The notes under the pieces were generated by a model. The model worked only from the letters and a program-made list of their open reading frames with translations, had not been told where the DNA came from and did not search any database. Positions 8,683 to 17,933 of a stretch of 64,000 nucleotides of DNA are shown piece by piece. The stretch comes from an uncultured Brachyspira sp. (GTDB lineage: Bacteria; Spirochaetota; Brachyspiria; Brachyspirales; Brachyspiraceae): assembly GCF_944388875.1 (NCBI RefSeq), contig NZ_CALXKQ010000015.1:1-64000 (forward strand), written 5' to 3'. Positions within the stretch are counted from its first letter, which is position 1. Every line of letters begins with the position of its first letter. The translations under genes were made by a program, and so were the position numbers.

Positions 8683-8811
8683 ATGTCTAACAATTTGAAC
8701 ATGGAAAGCACCAAAAAAACTTTATTACAATCTAAACTTAGCGATGGTACTATAGTAAAAGTTCATCCATTTGTAACTAAAATAATTTTGTTTGATGAGA
8801 AAAAGGATTAA
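8683..8811 (+). CDS. 42-residue small protein, unknown
   Basis: The ORF encodes a 42-residue product starting MSNNLNMESTKK and ending ILFDEKKD. It has a clear promoter and a strong GGAGG 7 nt before the ATG, better signals than many larger genes here. The last codons overlap the 3' end of the convergent hisZ gene by 4 nt. No signal peptide or membrane segment is evident. It resembles nothing I know. Its location between hisZ and hisG on the opposite strand interrupts what would otherwise be a hisZGD run. Confidence 0.6.
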   Translation: MSNNLNMESTKKTLLQSKLSDGTIVKVHPFVTKIILFDEKKD

Positions 8812-9944
8812 GTTTTTTCAATTAAAGAATTATTTTCAAAGATATATTTTTCTTTATAATTATAATTTGTATTGTAATTATCGGTATATATATCGGTTCT
8901 TACCTTTTTACCATTCTTTATGAATTCATGAACTTTACTTAATAATACTCTCTCTTCTCCGCTTTTATATAAAATCAGCATATCAAAATCATATTCATTT
9001 TTGCTTATGCTTTGTGTATATAATTTATCCATATAAACTGCAAATCCTATTGCATTTTTCTTATTTTTTTCATTTATTTCATGGGCATTGAATTTAGCAA
9101 GAAGTTTATCATATCTTCCTCCTGAAAGTACAGCATCATTATTTCCTTTTATATATCCTTTGAATATTATTCCATTATAATATCCAAGTTTGCTTTCTAT
9201 AGAAAAATCTATAAATATATTATCAAAATTATTATAAAGCTCAAATACAGCAGATAGAGTATCTAATTCATTATAGGCATTTTGCATTTTTTCATTAATG
9301 ATTAGTTCTTTTATATTATTTATAACTTCTTTGAAACTTCCCGAAAAATCTATTAATGATAGTATATAATATTTGTATTTATCATTAATATTATTTGCTG
9401 ATAATGTCTTTTCTAAATCATGCTTATTTTTGCTGTATATTAAATTTAAGATTTCAAGCTTTTTATCCTCATCTAAATTAAGTTCATCTATAAGAGCAAA
9501 CATGAAGTCTATGCTTGATATTTCTAATATATATTCATTATTTATAGATTTTAAGCTGTCTATTGCCATACTTATTATTTCTAAATTTGAATATTTAGTT
9601 AAAGTCCCTATTATTTCAACTCCAAGCTGCTGTATTTCTTCATACTCATTTGATACTTCATCTATTTTATAAATATCTTCTATATAATATACCTTATTTG
9701 TGTATTTATCATTATCTTTTAGTATTTTTTTTACTATTGATAAAGTAACATCTGGTCTTAATGACTGCAAATTACCATTCAAATTCATAAATGTTAATAT
9801 ATGTTCTGTTTGAAGAAAATCTTTATAATTATTGTATAGATTATAATCTTCAAATTTGCTTAACTTAATTTTTTTATATCCGTATTGTTCATATATTTTT
9901 GTTAATTTGTGTACTATGCTGTTTTCATTTATTAAATTATTCAT
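8808..9944 (-). CDS. hisZ: ATP phosphoribosyltransferase regulatory subunit
   Basis: This 378-residue protein resembles class II histidyl-tRNA synthetase in its catalytic core: an N-terminal ExxxxYGYKKIKLSKFEDY region, LRPDVTLSIVKKI (motif 2-like), and ESKLGYYNGIIFKGYI with SGGRYDKL (motif 3-like). It lacks the anticodon-binding domain, as HisZ proteins do. It pairs with short HisG to form the active, feedback-controlled enzyme. I placed the start at the ATG at 9944 (MNNLINENSIVHKL); a longer frame to 10010 adds a non-homologous leader. The pairing with the adjacent short hisG supports HisZ over a true HisRS. Confidence 0.87.
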   Translation of the reverse strand: MNNLINENSIVHKLTKIYEQYGYKKIKLSKFEDYNLYNNYKDFLQTEHILTFMNLNGNLQSLRPDVTLSIVKKILKDNDKYTNKVYYIEDIYKIDEVSNEYEEIQQLGVEIIGTLTKYSNLEIISMAIDSLKSINNEYILEISSIDFMFALIDELNLDEDKKLEILNLIYSKNKHDLEKTLSANNINDKYKYYILSLIDFSGSFKEVINNIKELIINEKMQNAYNELDTLSAVFELYNNFDNIFIDFSIESKLGYYNGIIFKGYIKGNNDAVLSGGRYDKLLAKFNAHEINEKNKKNAIGFAVYMDKLYTQSISKNEYDFDMLILYKSGEERVLLSKVHEFIKNGKKVRTDIYTDNYNTNYNYKEKYIFENNSLIEKT

Positions 9945-10010
9945 AATGATGATTTCTTTATCAGTAAAATTTTTACAACTATTATAATACAAAAATAAAA
10001 AAATAACCAT

Positions 10011-10544
10011 ATATAGTAATTAAAATATTGTTATATGACTATAGATATCATACTTTCATTTATTTAAATTAAAATTAATAAGCCTAATGATTATTATTTG
10101 ACTTACATTAATATAGTACTTATTTTCCTTTTAATACAAAATTATGTTTTAAGTAAATTTTAAAATTTATTACATACCCCGCCCATATAAATTTTTTGTT
10201 TTTATTAAAAATGTCATTTTAATTAATCTTATTATTTAATTATAAAAGCACACCCGCCCTAGCTTTTATTAAATTTGGAATTTTATTAACGCACGGTTAA
10301 TAAAATTAGTAATATAATATAAATTTGTATTTAAAATAAATATGTATTTTTGACTTTATTCTGCGTGCGGTAAGTAATACAAAAAATAAAAAAATATTGA
10401 GTGGGAATAATATTAAATGTTTATGTATTAATCATAATTAAATATATTTATTATATTTTAAAGTAAATTCATTTTATATAATTGCTATTTTAACAGTTTT
10501 ATTATATACTTTTACATCAATATTTCTTATGAGGTGTTTATTAA
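10011..10544. repeat. Intergenic modular element, copy C, in the hisZ-lepB gap
   Basis: The element runs in the opposite orientation to copy A. It has TACATACCCCGCCCATAT (inverted box, 10178-10184), a second inverted box CCCGCCC at 10253-10259 (75 bp apart), then the module 1 arms TTAACGCACG (10286-10295) and CGTGCGGTAA (10374-10383). TAAATTTTAAAATTTA at 10155-10170 matches the AT core of copies A and B. No gene is seen in the gap; the last ~100 bp are the upstream region of lepB. Confidence 0.75.
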
Positions 10545-11594
10545 ATGGAAAATCCTATAAAAAATATTACAGAAACAATAGTAGGCGAATGCAGAAATAT
10601 TAAGCATACATTGAAGGAAATTTTATATGCAATAATTATTGTACTTATAATAAATACTTTTTTAATACAGAATTATCAAATACCTACAGGATCAATGATA
10701 CCGATAATCATGCCTGGCGACAGATTATTTGCAAATAGATTTGTATATGGGGTAAAGCTGCCTTTTACAGACGGGCTTTTAGGCTACAGACTTCCAAAAA
10801 TTAAATCACCTCAAAGGGGTGATTTAGTAGTATTCAGAGCTCCTCCCTCAGCTTCTTTTGGATGCGAATCAGCTATGCCTTACTATGAGCCTTCTCCATT
10901 AGTTCAGTTTCTTAAACTTCCAGTTATGATATTTGCCATAACGCCTTTTACTTGGGACCCTAGATTTTTATTAGCCGATTATATAGGAGAAAAACTTACA
11001 GGAGGAACGCATTTAGCACCAGCTCCTTTATTTTTCGGACTCAAAACTGTGGATTTAGACCCTAGAAAAGAGTTCGTTAAGCGTGTTATAGCTACTGCTG
11101 GAGAAACTGTTGAAATCAGAGAGAAAAAAATTATTATTAATGGAAATGAAATAGAGGATAAATGGGGATATTTTTTCTATGGAGATGACAGAGAATTTGT
11201 ACCTATAATAGATATATACGGACCTATTTATGTACCTAAAAAAGGAGATGTTATAATATTTAAAAAATTAGTTGACAGAGCTGATTATTATAATGATCTT
11301 AGCTCATTTGAGGTTTATATAAATGATAAAATAGTAAGCGATGATATAAAACTATGGTATTGGATGAATATATATGTTCCTAATACTAAAGACAGACCCA
11401 ATGAATATATATACAATGTTCCTGAAGATTATTTCTTTGTAATGGGGGATAATAGGGATCAAAGCTGCGACAGCAGAATGTGGGGGCTTGTTCCGTACAG
11501 ACATATAAAAGGTCAGCCTATGATTGCATGGATACAGTCAAAAAGACCTGATGATGTTGAGCAGGGTTTCTTTAAGTATTTTATAATTAAATAA
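10545..11594 (+). CDS. lepB: Signal peptidase I
   Basis: This 349-residue membrane-bound serine protease removes signal peptides from secreted proteins. One transmembrane helix (about 26-43) precedes the catalytic Ser50 in the PTGSMIP motif. The general-base Lys is near residue 179 in FVKRVIATAGE, and MGDNRDQSCDSRMWGLVP closes the fold. It is longer than a minimal enzyme because of insertions between the Ser and Lys boxes and before the GDNRDxSxDSR box. GAGGTG precedes the ATG. It heads a likely operon with the following two genes (12- and 4-nt gaps). Confidence 0.96.
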   Translation: MENPIKNITETIVGECRNIKHTLKEILYAIIIVLIINTFLIQNYQIPTGSMIPIIMPGDRLFANRFVYGVKLPFTDGLLGYRLPKIKSPQRGDLVVFRAPPSASFGCESAMPYYEPSPLVQFLKLPVMIFAITPFTWDPRFLLADYIGEKLTGGTHLAPAPLFFGLKTVDLDPRKEFVKRVIATAGETVEIREKKIIINGNEIEDKWGYFFYGDDREFVPIIDIYGPIYVPKKGDVIIFKKLVDRADYYNDLSSFEVYINDKIVSDDIKLWYWMNIYVPNTKDRPNEYIYNVPEDYFFVMGDNRDQSCDSRMWGLVPYRHIKGQPMIAWIQSKRPDDVEQGFFKYFIIK

Positions 11595-11605
11595 GAATAA
11601 TTATT

Positions 11606-13246
11606 ATGTATGAACAAATTTCTCAAGATACTATAAAAGAATTATTAAAAATTTGGAAAGCAAAGAATATTGAAGAGTTAAAAAATAAATCTTCAAATAT
11701 ATCGATTGTTTCTTTTAAATTTTATAATTTATCAAAAGAAGCCAAAAATATAATTCTTTATATACTAAAAAATGAAAACAAAGAATTAAATTCCATAGAT
11801 ATAGCATATTCTCTTAAATATACTCAAAAGCAGCTTCCTATGTTTTTTAATTCTGTAGATGAAATAAAGAAATCAGGATTATTATATTTAAAAATAAAAA
11901 GAAGAAGATTAAATTCGCATGATGATACTTTATATTTTCTTCCTGAAGTTAAGTCTATCATATCCAGTATTATATTAAAAGATATAGTTAAAATAACAGA
12001 TTATATAGATGGGCCTTACTCTGCTAATGTTTATAAAAAATATCTGCAAAAGATAATTAATATTTATGAAAACGGCGGTATTTTAGAATATTCAAAAACC
12101 AAAATAGATGATGATGAATTATTGGCTTTATGCAAGGCTAATATAGTTTCTATTTATTTTGATGATAATTTTTCATGTTATATTGGTATTAATAATAACA
12201 CTGTTCTAGGGAATTTGGATAAAACATTAAAAGACAGTATAGACAGTTCTATATTTATATATAATCATTTTAATATATTAAATGATATAGATATTTTTAT
12301 ATATGAATGCGATGTTCAAAAATTAACTGTTAATGATATAAATATTAAATTTTTAACTAATAATTTGGAATCTTCTTCTATGATTAATATATGCTCAAAA
12401 TTATCTTTAATAAAAGTTGATTCCAAAGGATATATTTCATTAGATTATGACAGCATAAAAAAATATTTGTCAAATACAATAGAAGGAAGAATAGAACTTA
12501 TATCTAAAACTATTTATAAAAATTATTCTGATTATTATAAGAAAGTATTAAAAATATTAGAAAATGGCAGTATATCAAAATCATCATTATATATAAAATT
12601 AAAAGATGAATTTAATATATCCATTTCTGCTGAGGTTTATAATAATGTTATATTTTCAATGTTTATATTAGGAATTATAGAGGTATCTTTTTATGAGAAT
12701 GCCATTTTAGCCTTGAGAAATTCTTTAAATAATGCTGGTGATAATAATAAAAAATGCTTTATAAATGGAAATTTTGAAATAACTTTAATTAATCACTATT
12801 TATTTAATAATGATTTTATATATATGTGTAATTTATATTTCGATATAGATAAGCAGGAAACAGTTTATACTTACACTATGACAGAAGAGAGTATCTTAAG
12901 AGGCAAGACTATTATTACTGATAACTGCTCTGAATATTATTTTGAAAAATTTTTGGAGATTTTAAAATCTGTATTAGAAGATAATAATGTTGATATGCCT
13001 AAACATATTGAAACCAGTATTAGAAGATGGTACGATAGAGGAATTATCTCATCAGTATATGATAATATTACTTTAATAGTTATAAAAGATTCGAATAAAT
13101 TAGAAGAGATTATACATGAGGCTAAGAGAAAGGGTATATTGATGACTAAGATTAACGATGAATATGCCATAATAAAATCAAGTTCTGTTACAAAAAAGAA
13201 TCTTACAAAATTTTTAAGACAGAGAAAAATAATAGTAACGTTTTAA
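11606..13246 (+). CDS. Helicase-associated (XPB/Ssl2 N-terminal-like) domain protein
   Basis: This 546-residue protein is mostly alpha-helical and very Asn/Ile/Lys-rich. Its last ~160 residues (FEITLINHYLF..., YTYTMTEESILRGK, then DMPKHIETSIRRWYDRG) resemble the helicase-associated domain (Helicase_C_3 type) found next to XPB-like helicases. The middle may hold winged-helix modules (SKSSLYIKLKDEFNIS). No Walker motifs or signal peptide are seen, so it is not itself a helicase. It could act with an XPB-type helicase encoded elsewhere; that is inference. It sits in an operon between lepB and queA. Confidence 0.6.
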   Translation: MYEQISQDTIKELLKIWKAKNIEELKNKSSNISIVSFKFYNLSKEAKNIILYILKNENKELNSIDIAYSLKYTQKQLPMFFNSVDEIKKSGLLYLKIKRRRLNSHDDTLYFLPEVKSIISSIILKDIVKITDYIDGPYSANVYKKYLQKIINIYENGGILEYSKTKIDDDELLALCKANIVSIYFDDNFSCYIGINNNTVLGNLDKTLKDSIDSSIFIYNHFNILNDIDIFIYECDVQKLTVNDINIKFLTNNLESSSMINICSKLSLIKVDSKGYISLDYDSIKKYLSNTIEGRIELISKTIYKNYSDYYKKVLKILENGSISKSSLYIKLKDEFNISISAEVYNNVIFSMFILGIIEVSFYENAILALRNSLNNAGDNNKKCFINGNFEITLINHYLFNNDFIYMCNLYFDIDKQETVYTYTMTEESILRGKTIITDNCSEYYFEKFLEILKSVLEDNNVDMPKHIETSIRRWYDRGIISSVYDNITLIVIKDSNKLEEIIHEAKRKGILMTKINDEYAIIKSSSVTKKNLTKFLRQRKIIVTF

Positions 13247-13249
13247 ATT

Positions 13250-14329
13250 ATGATAGATTATTTAAATAAAGAAACTTATAATTTTTATTTACCAGAAAAT
13301 TTAATAGCGACTTCTCCAAATTATGAGCGGGATCATTGTAAATTAATGACTTTAAATAAAAAAACAGGAAAATTGGAGCATAAAATTTTTTCTGATATTA
13401 TAAATTATTTGAATAGCGATGATGTGCTGGTATTAAATGACAGTAAGGTTATACCAGCAAGAATATATGCCAAAAAAAATACAGGAGGCAATGCTGAAAT
13501 ATTACTGCTTAATAAAGTTAATGATGATGACAGCATTTGGGAATGTTTGATAAAGGGTAAAAATATAAAAGAAAAAGATATTTTATATTTAAATTATGAT
13601 TATTTGGATAATGTAGGAAATATTGAGGCTTTGATAGAAACAGATAATATATCAACAAAAATAATAAAATTTTCAAAACCGTTAACTTCTTATATATTAA
13701 ATAGTATAGGCAATGTTCCTCTTCCTCCTTATATAATACAGAGCAGAAAAAAGAAAGGCGAAGAAGAATATAATGATAAGGATAAGGAGTTCTATCAAAA
13801 TGTGTATGCCAAAAATGAAGGAAGTATAGCCTCCCCAACATCAGGACTTCATTTTACATCAGAACTTCTAAACAAGATAAAAGATATTGGAGTAACAGTT
13901 TGCTATGTTACACTTCATGTAGGATTTTCTACATTTAATCCTTTGAAAGAAGATGACTTACGCAATCATGTTATGCATGAGGAGAGGTTTATAATACCTA
14001 ATGAAAGTGCCGATATAATAATAAATGCTAAGAAAAATGGAAGTAGAATAGTATCCTGCGGCACAACAGTTTCTAGGGTTTTGGAAAGTGAATATAATAA
14101 TTATAGTTTTAACAGATTAGAAGGCTCTACAAATATATTTATTTATCCGCCTTATAAATTTAAATGTGTAGATTCCTTAATAACTAATTTTCACACTCCG
14201 CATTCAACACTTTTGGCTATGGTTAGTGCTTTTGCTGGCTATGATAATATAATGAATGCCTATAAAGAAGCTATAGCAAATAATTACAGATTCTTTTCTT
14301 ATGGCGATGCTATGTTTATGTATGAATAA
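13250..14329 (+). CDS. queA: tRNA preQ1(34) S-adenosylmethionine ribosyltransferase-isomerase
   Basis: This 359-residue enzyme transfers and isomerises the ribosyl group of SAM onto preQ1 in tRNA, giving epoxyqueuosine. Family motifs seen: YxLPENLIATSP near the N-terminus, VLVLNDSKVIPARI, EGSIASPTSGLHFT, TLHVGFSTF and TNFHTPHSTLLAMVSAFAG. The length is normal. The ATG lies 4 nt after the preceding stop, so it is probably translationally coupled in the lepB operon. Confidence 0.97.
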   Translation: MIDYLNKETYNFYLPENLIATSPNYERDHCKLMTLNKKTGKLEHKIFSDIINYLNSDDVLVLNDSKVIPARIYAKKNTGGNAEILLLNKVNDDDSIWECLIKGKNIKEKDILYLNYDYLDNVGNIEALIETDNISTKIIKFSKPLTSYILNSIGNVPLPPYIIQSRKKKGEEEYNDKDKEFYQNVYAKNEGSIASPTSGLHFTSELLNKIKDIGVTVCYVTLHVGFSTFNPLKEDDLRNHVMHEERFIIPNESADIIINAKKNGSRIVSCGTTVSRVLESEYNNYSFNRLEGSTNIFIYPPYKFKCVDSLITNFHTPHSTLLAMVSAFAGYDNIMNAYKEAIANNYRFFSYGDAMFMYE

Positions 14330-14371
14330 TTCATATATTAATGCTTTTTTCTAATAAAAAATTATAATTGC

Positions 14372-14399
14372 TTGACAATAAAATCTATTAAACTATAAT
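14372..14399 (+). promoter_or_regulatory. Promoter of the first mglB paralogue
   Basis: A perfect TTGACA (14372-14377) and TATAAT (14394-14399) are 16 bp apart, 23 nt before the ATG at 14423. Confidence 0.75.
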
Positions 14400-14422
14400 T
14401 TAAAAAAATAGGAGAATAAACA

Positions 14423-15454
14423 ATGATCAATAAGAAATTATTTTTATTTATATTAGTTATAATATTATCATCTTCTATATTGCTTTACACTCAAAAGAAA
14501 AATTCTTTAATTGGCATAGCATTGTACAGATATGATGATGATTATACAAAATATTTGAAGCAGTATTTGGAAAAGAATGCCAGAAATAATTTTTCTTTAT
14601 TGATGGTTGATTCATATAATAGTCAGGCTACGCAAAATGCTCAAATAGATATGTTTTTGAAGAAGAATGTTAATATTGTTGCCGTTAATTTGGTAGATAA
14701 GAATCAGGCACAAAAGATAATAGATAAGGTAAGCATTAATGATATACCATTAATATTTTTTGATAGAGAACCTGATTTTGATTCTATGAAAACTTATGAT
14801 AAGGTTTGGTACATCGGAGGCAAAAGCGATGAGGCTGGAATTGCACAGGGCAGGCTTATAGCAGAGAGCTGGAGAGAGCGTTTAAATTGGGATAAAAATG
14901 AGGATGGCAAAATCCAATGCATTATAATAAAAGGCGATACAAATGACAGAGATACGATTAACAGAACTGAATATATGAAAAAATATATAGCCTCTAACAA
15001 TATTAAACTTGATATTTTAGCCGAAGTTTCTGCTATGGGTAAAAGAGATTTAGCTATGGGTACTGTTGAACAGCTGTTTATTAAATATGGAAAGAAAATA
15101 GAGTATATAATTTGTAATAATGATTATATGGCTTTGGGAGCATTAGACGCTTTAAAAAAATACGGATTTAATAACAGCAGCAGAATGCTTAATTATATAC
15201 CTATAGTCGGCATTGACGGTATTTTAGAATGCTTATACGAGATAAAAAATTACGGGATATTTGCTACTGTACTTCAGAATCCTTCAGTTCAGACGCAGGC
15301 ATTATGTGCTGTTTCGAGAAATATACTAAATGGGAAAGCTCCTTTAGACGGAACGCATTTTAATTTTGATAATAATAAATATATTTCAATACCGTATATA
15401 CCAGTAACTGCGTCCAATTTGGAAAGGGCTATAGGAATTTATAATAGTAAATAG
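14423..15454 (+). CDS. MglB-like sugar-binding protein, most divergent paralogue
   Basis: This 343-residue periplasmic-binding-protein fold has an N-terminal signal segment (KKLFLFILVIILSSSILL) but no lipobox Cys, unlike its three neighbours. The MglB frame is retained, including the calcium loop DKNEDGKIQ and CNNDYMALGA. Several sugar-contact positions of E. coli MglB differ: the FFNK motif is FFDR, GHPDAEAR is replaced by TNDRDTINR, the tryptophan motif AMWD becomes AMGK, and VLND is VLQN. It probably binds a different ligand or has lost sugar binding. It has its own strong promoter. Confidence 0.88.
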   Translation: MINKKLFLFILVIILSSSILLYTQKKNSLIGIALYRYDDDYTKYLKQYLEKNARNNFSLLMVDSYNSQATQNAQIDMFLKKNVNIVAVNLVDKNQAQKIIDKVSINDIPLIFFDREPDFDSMKTYDKVWYIGGKSDEAGIAQGRLIAESWRERLNWDKNEDGKIQCIIIKGDTNDRDTINRTEYMKKYIASNNIKLDILAEVSAMGKRDLAMGTVEQLFIKYGKKIEYIICNNDYMALGALDALKKYGFNNSSRMLNYIPIVGIDGILECLYEIKNYGIFATVLQNPSVQTQALCAVSRNILNGKAPLDGTHFNFDNNKYISIPYIPVTASNLERAIGIYNSK

Positions 15455-15529
15455 CATAGATTAAATTTATATATTTTGACATCTAATTTCAAAAATTATA
15501 AGTTTATTAAATAAAATATGGCAATTTTA

Positions 15530-15557
15530 TTGACTTATTAGTTTTTTTTTATACAAT
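15530..15557 (+). promoter_or_regulatory. Promoter of the second mglB paralogue
   Basis: TTGACT (15530-15535) and TACAAT (15552-15557) are 16 bp apart, 33 nt before the chosen start codon. Confidence 0.65.
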
Positions 15558-15590
15558 AAAATATTATTCATATAAATGCAGGAGTTTTTT

Positions 15591-16610
15591 ATGAACAAGG
15601 CAATTTTGATTTTTTTAATTATTTCTGTATTAATAGGATGCAGTGCAGAATCAAAGGATAACGGAGAAATAGAAATAGGCATCACAATATACAGATATGA
15701 TGATAATTTTATTTCGTTTATGAGAAGGAATATAGAAACATTATTAAACGGCAGAGCGAAGTTTATAATGAATGATTCGGAAAATGATCAGGTAAAACAA
15801 AATGATCAGGTTGATGCTGCCATTCAGAGAAATGTTGATGCTTTGGCTATTAATTTAGTTGATCCTTCATCAGCCAGCTTTATGATTGACAAAATAAAAC
15901 CTACAGGAATTCCTGTGATATTCTTTAATAAAGAGCCTAGCAAAGCTGATATGGAGCTTTATGATAAAGCATGGTATGTTGGTACTTTGAGTGAGGAATC
16001 AGGAGATATTCAGGGAGATATAGTTCTTAAATCTTGGATGTCAAATGCTTCTTGGGATAAAAACGGCGACGGTAAAATACAGTATGTATTATTGAAAGGG
16101 GAAGCAGGACACCCTGATGCTGAGGCTAGAACTGAGAGAATAAAATATGTTTTAACTAACAATGGAATAGAAATAGAAGAACTTGATGAGCAGACTGCTA
16201 ATTGGGATATACTTCAGGCACAAAATGCTGCTGATGCTTGGATAAAAAAATATGGAAACACTATAGAGTTTATATTTTCTAATAATGATGCTATGGCTTT
16301 AGGTGCTTTAAAATCTATTCAAAAAGAAGGATATAATATAGGCGACAGCAATAAATTTATACCTATAGTAGGGGTAGATGCTATTCCGGAAGTTATTGAA
16401 GAAATAAAAAAAGGTACTATTGTAGGTACAGTTTTACAAAGTCCTAAAGATCAGGCTAAGGCCATTGTGGATATGGTTATTAATGCCGCTAATGGAAATG
16501 ATGTTCTTTCTGGAACAGAATATAAATTAGATGATGCTAAAGCTGTAAGAGTACCTTATAGAGCAATTACTTTAGATAATATTGATGATGCTCTTGATGC
16601 TTATAAATAA
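15591..16610 (+). CDS. MglB-type galactose/glucose-binding lipoprotein, paralogue 2
   Basis: This 339-residue protein has a lipoprotein signal (MNKAILIFLIISVLIGCS). The ATG at 15591 is preferred over the in-frame ATG at 15576 because the GGAG at 15579-15582 is then an 8-nt-spaced ribosome site. Ligand motifs are close to E. coli MglB: ITIYRYDDNF, FFNKEPS, the calcium loop DKNGDGKIQ, GEAGHPDAEARTE, TANWD, SNNDAMAL and GVDAIPE. The late Asn contact of VLND is replaced (VLQSP). It probably binds glucose or galactose or a close analogue and feeds MglAC encoded downstream. A terminator follows. Confidence 0.92.
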   Translation: MNKAILIFLIISVLIGCSAESKDNGEIEIGITIYRYDDNFISFMRRNIETLLNGRAKFIMNDSENDQVKQNDQVDAAIQRNVDALAINLVDPSSASFMIDKIKPTGIPVIFFNKEPSKADMELYDKAWYVGTLSEESGDIQGDIVLKSWMSNASWDKNGDGKIQYVLLKGEAGHPDAEARTERIKYVLTNNGIEIEELDEQTANWDILQAQNAADAWIKKYGNTIEFIFSNNDAMALGALKSIQKEGYNIGDSNKFIPIVGVDAIPEVIEEIKKGTIVGTVLQSPKDQAKAIVDMVINAANGNDVLSGTEYKLDDAKAVRVPYRAITLDNIDDALDAYK

Positions 16611-16632
16611 TTTATAAAAAAGATATATTTAT

Positions 16633-16678
16633 ATAGGCAATATAGTATACTTAAATTATACTAATTGCCTATTTTTTT
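16633..16678 (+). terminator. Terminator after mglB paralogue 2
   Basis: ATAGGCAATATAGTATA pairs with TATACTAATTGCCTAT (one small internal mismatch), followed by seven T at 16672-16678. Confidence 0.85.
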
Positions 16679-16768
16679 AAATAATTTTATATATATGTTT
16701 CAAATAATATGATATTTATTGATAAATTTATTATAATAATATATATAAATTAATTTAAGGAGAAGCGT

Positions 16769-17794
16769 ATGATAAAAAAAATTATTACCGCAATATTGAC
16801 AGTTTTTATTACTATTTTATTTTTAAATGCCTGCTCATCTAAAGAGCCGTTTATAGGAATTACTATATATCGCGGTGATGATATTTTTGCAAATTATATT
16901 AAGGTTAATTTAGAGAAATCTCTTTCAGGCAAAGTAAAATATATTATAAGCGATTCAAAAGATAATCAAGCCGTTCAAAATGAACAAATAGATAAATATA
17001 TTTCAAAAGGTGCTTCAGTTTTAGCTGTTAATTTGGTTGATTCTCAGGCAGCTGAAACGATAATTAATAAAGTTAGAGAAAAAAACATTCCTATAATATT
17101 TTTTAATAAAGCTCCGAATAAATCCGTTATGAATAGTTATGATAAAGTTTGGTATGTAGGTGCTTTCAGTGAAGAGGCAGCTAATATGCAGGGAAAAATA
17201 ATTACTGACAGTTGGAAAGCCAATCCTAATTGGGATAAGAATGGGGATGGAAAGATACAATGCATTATACTGCAGGGAGAGCCGGGTAATTATGATACTG
17301 ATGTTAGAACAAAAAATTTAATTTCTTTTATAGAAAATAGTGGTTTGGAGCTTGATATATTAGAACAAAGAACAGCTATGTGGAATAGGGACAGAGCTAA
17401 AACAATTATTGACAGCTTTATTTCAAATAATTTAGAAGATTCTGACATAAAAATAGAATATATTTTTGCTAATAATGATTCTATGGCTTTAGGTGCTTTG
17501 AGAGCTTTACAGTCATTTGGATATAATATTGGAGATTCAAACAAGTATATTCCTATAGTTGGGATAGATGCTATAAATGAAGCAGTGCAGGAAATATCTA
17601 AGGGAAATATTGTAGGCACTGTTCTTAATGACGGATTCTCTCAGGCAAAGGCTGTTGCTGATTTATCATTTAGTTTATTTAAAGGCAATGCGAATCCTAT
17701 ACTCGGAACTAGCTGGATATTAGATAATAATAAAGCTGTTAGAATTCATTATAAACCTATAACATCATCAAATTTGAATGAAATTAGAAAATAA
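16769..17794 (+). CDS. MglB-like sugar-binding lipoprotein, paralogue 3
   Basis: This 341-residue protein has a lipobox ending at Cys22 (FLNACSS). It keeps FFNKAPN, the calcium loop DKNGDGKIQ, TAMWNRD, NNDSMALGA, GIDA and VLND, but the key His of GHPDAEAR is replaced (GNYDTDVR) and the first ligand loop reads TIYRGDDIF instead of TIYRYDDNF. This suggests a changed sugar preference with an otherwise working pocket. AAGGAG stands before the ATG. No consensus promoter is obvious; TTGATA followed by AT-rich DNA lies about 40 nt upstream. Confidence 0.9.
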   Translation: MIKKIITAILTVFITILFLNACSSKEPFIGITIYRGDDIFANYIKVNLEKSLSGKVKYIISDSKDNQAVQNEQIDKYISKGASVLAVNLVDSQAAETIINKVREKNIPIIFFNKAPNKSVMNSYDKVWYVGAFSEEAANMQGKIITDSWKANPNWDKNGDGKIQCIILQGEPGNYDTDVRTKNLISFIENSGLELDILEQRTAMWNRDRAKTIIDSFISNNLEDSDIKIEYIFANNDSMALGALRALQSFGYNIGDSNKYIPIVGIDAINEAVQEISKGNIVGTVLNDGFSQAKAVADLSFSLFKGNANPILGTSWILDNNKAVRIHYKPITSSNLNEIRK

Positions 17795-17864
17795 TGTAAT
17801 AATATATTTTTGTGATATTAAGAATTATCATTTTGTATATTTATATAATTAATATGTTTTTTAC

Positions 17865-17892
17865 TTGATTTACTAGATAAAATTTATATACT
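17865..17892 (+). promoter_or_regulatory. Promoter of mglB proper and the mgl operon
   Basis: TTGATT (17865-17870) and TATACT (17887-17892) are 16 bp apart, 41 nt before the ATG. Confidence 0.65.
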
Positions 17893-17933
17893 TAATTTTA
17901 GAGAATATTAATTAATTTAAGGAGTTTTCATAT

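Noticed and set aside
8808-10010. Histidyl-tRNA synthetase
   Set aside because: The protein resembles the HisRS core but lacks the C-terminal anticodon domain and pairs with a short HisG next door, so HisZ is the better call.
13518-13841. 107-codon minus-strand frame inside queA
   Set aside because: It is antisense to a clearly conserved gene, His/Tyr-rich from reversed Asp/Ile codons, with no ribosome site.
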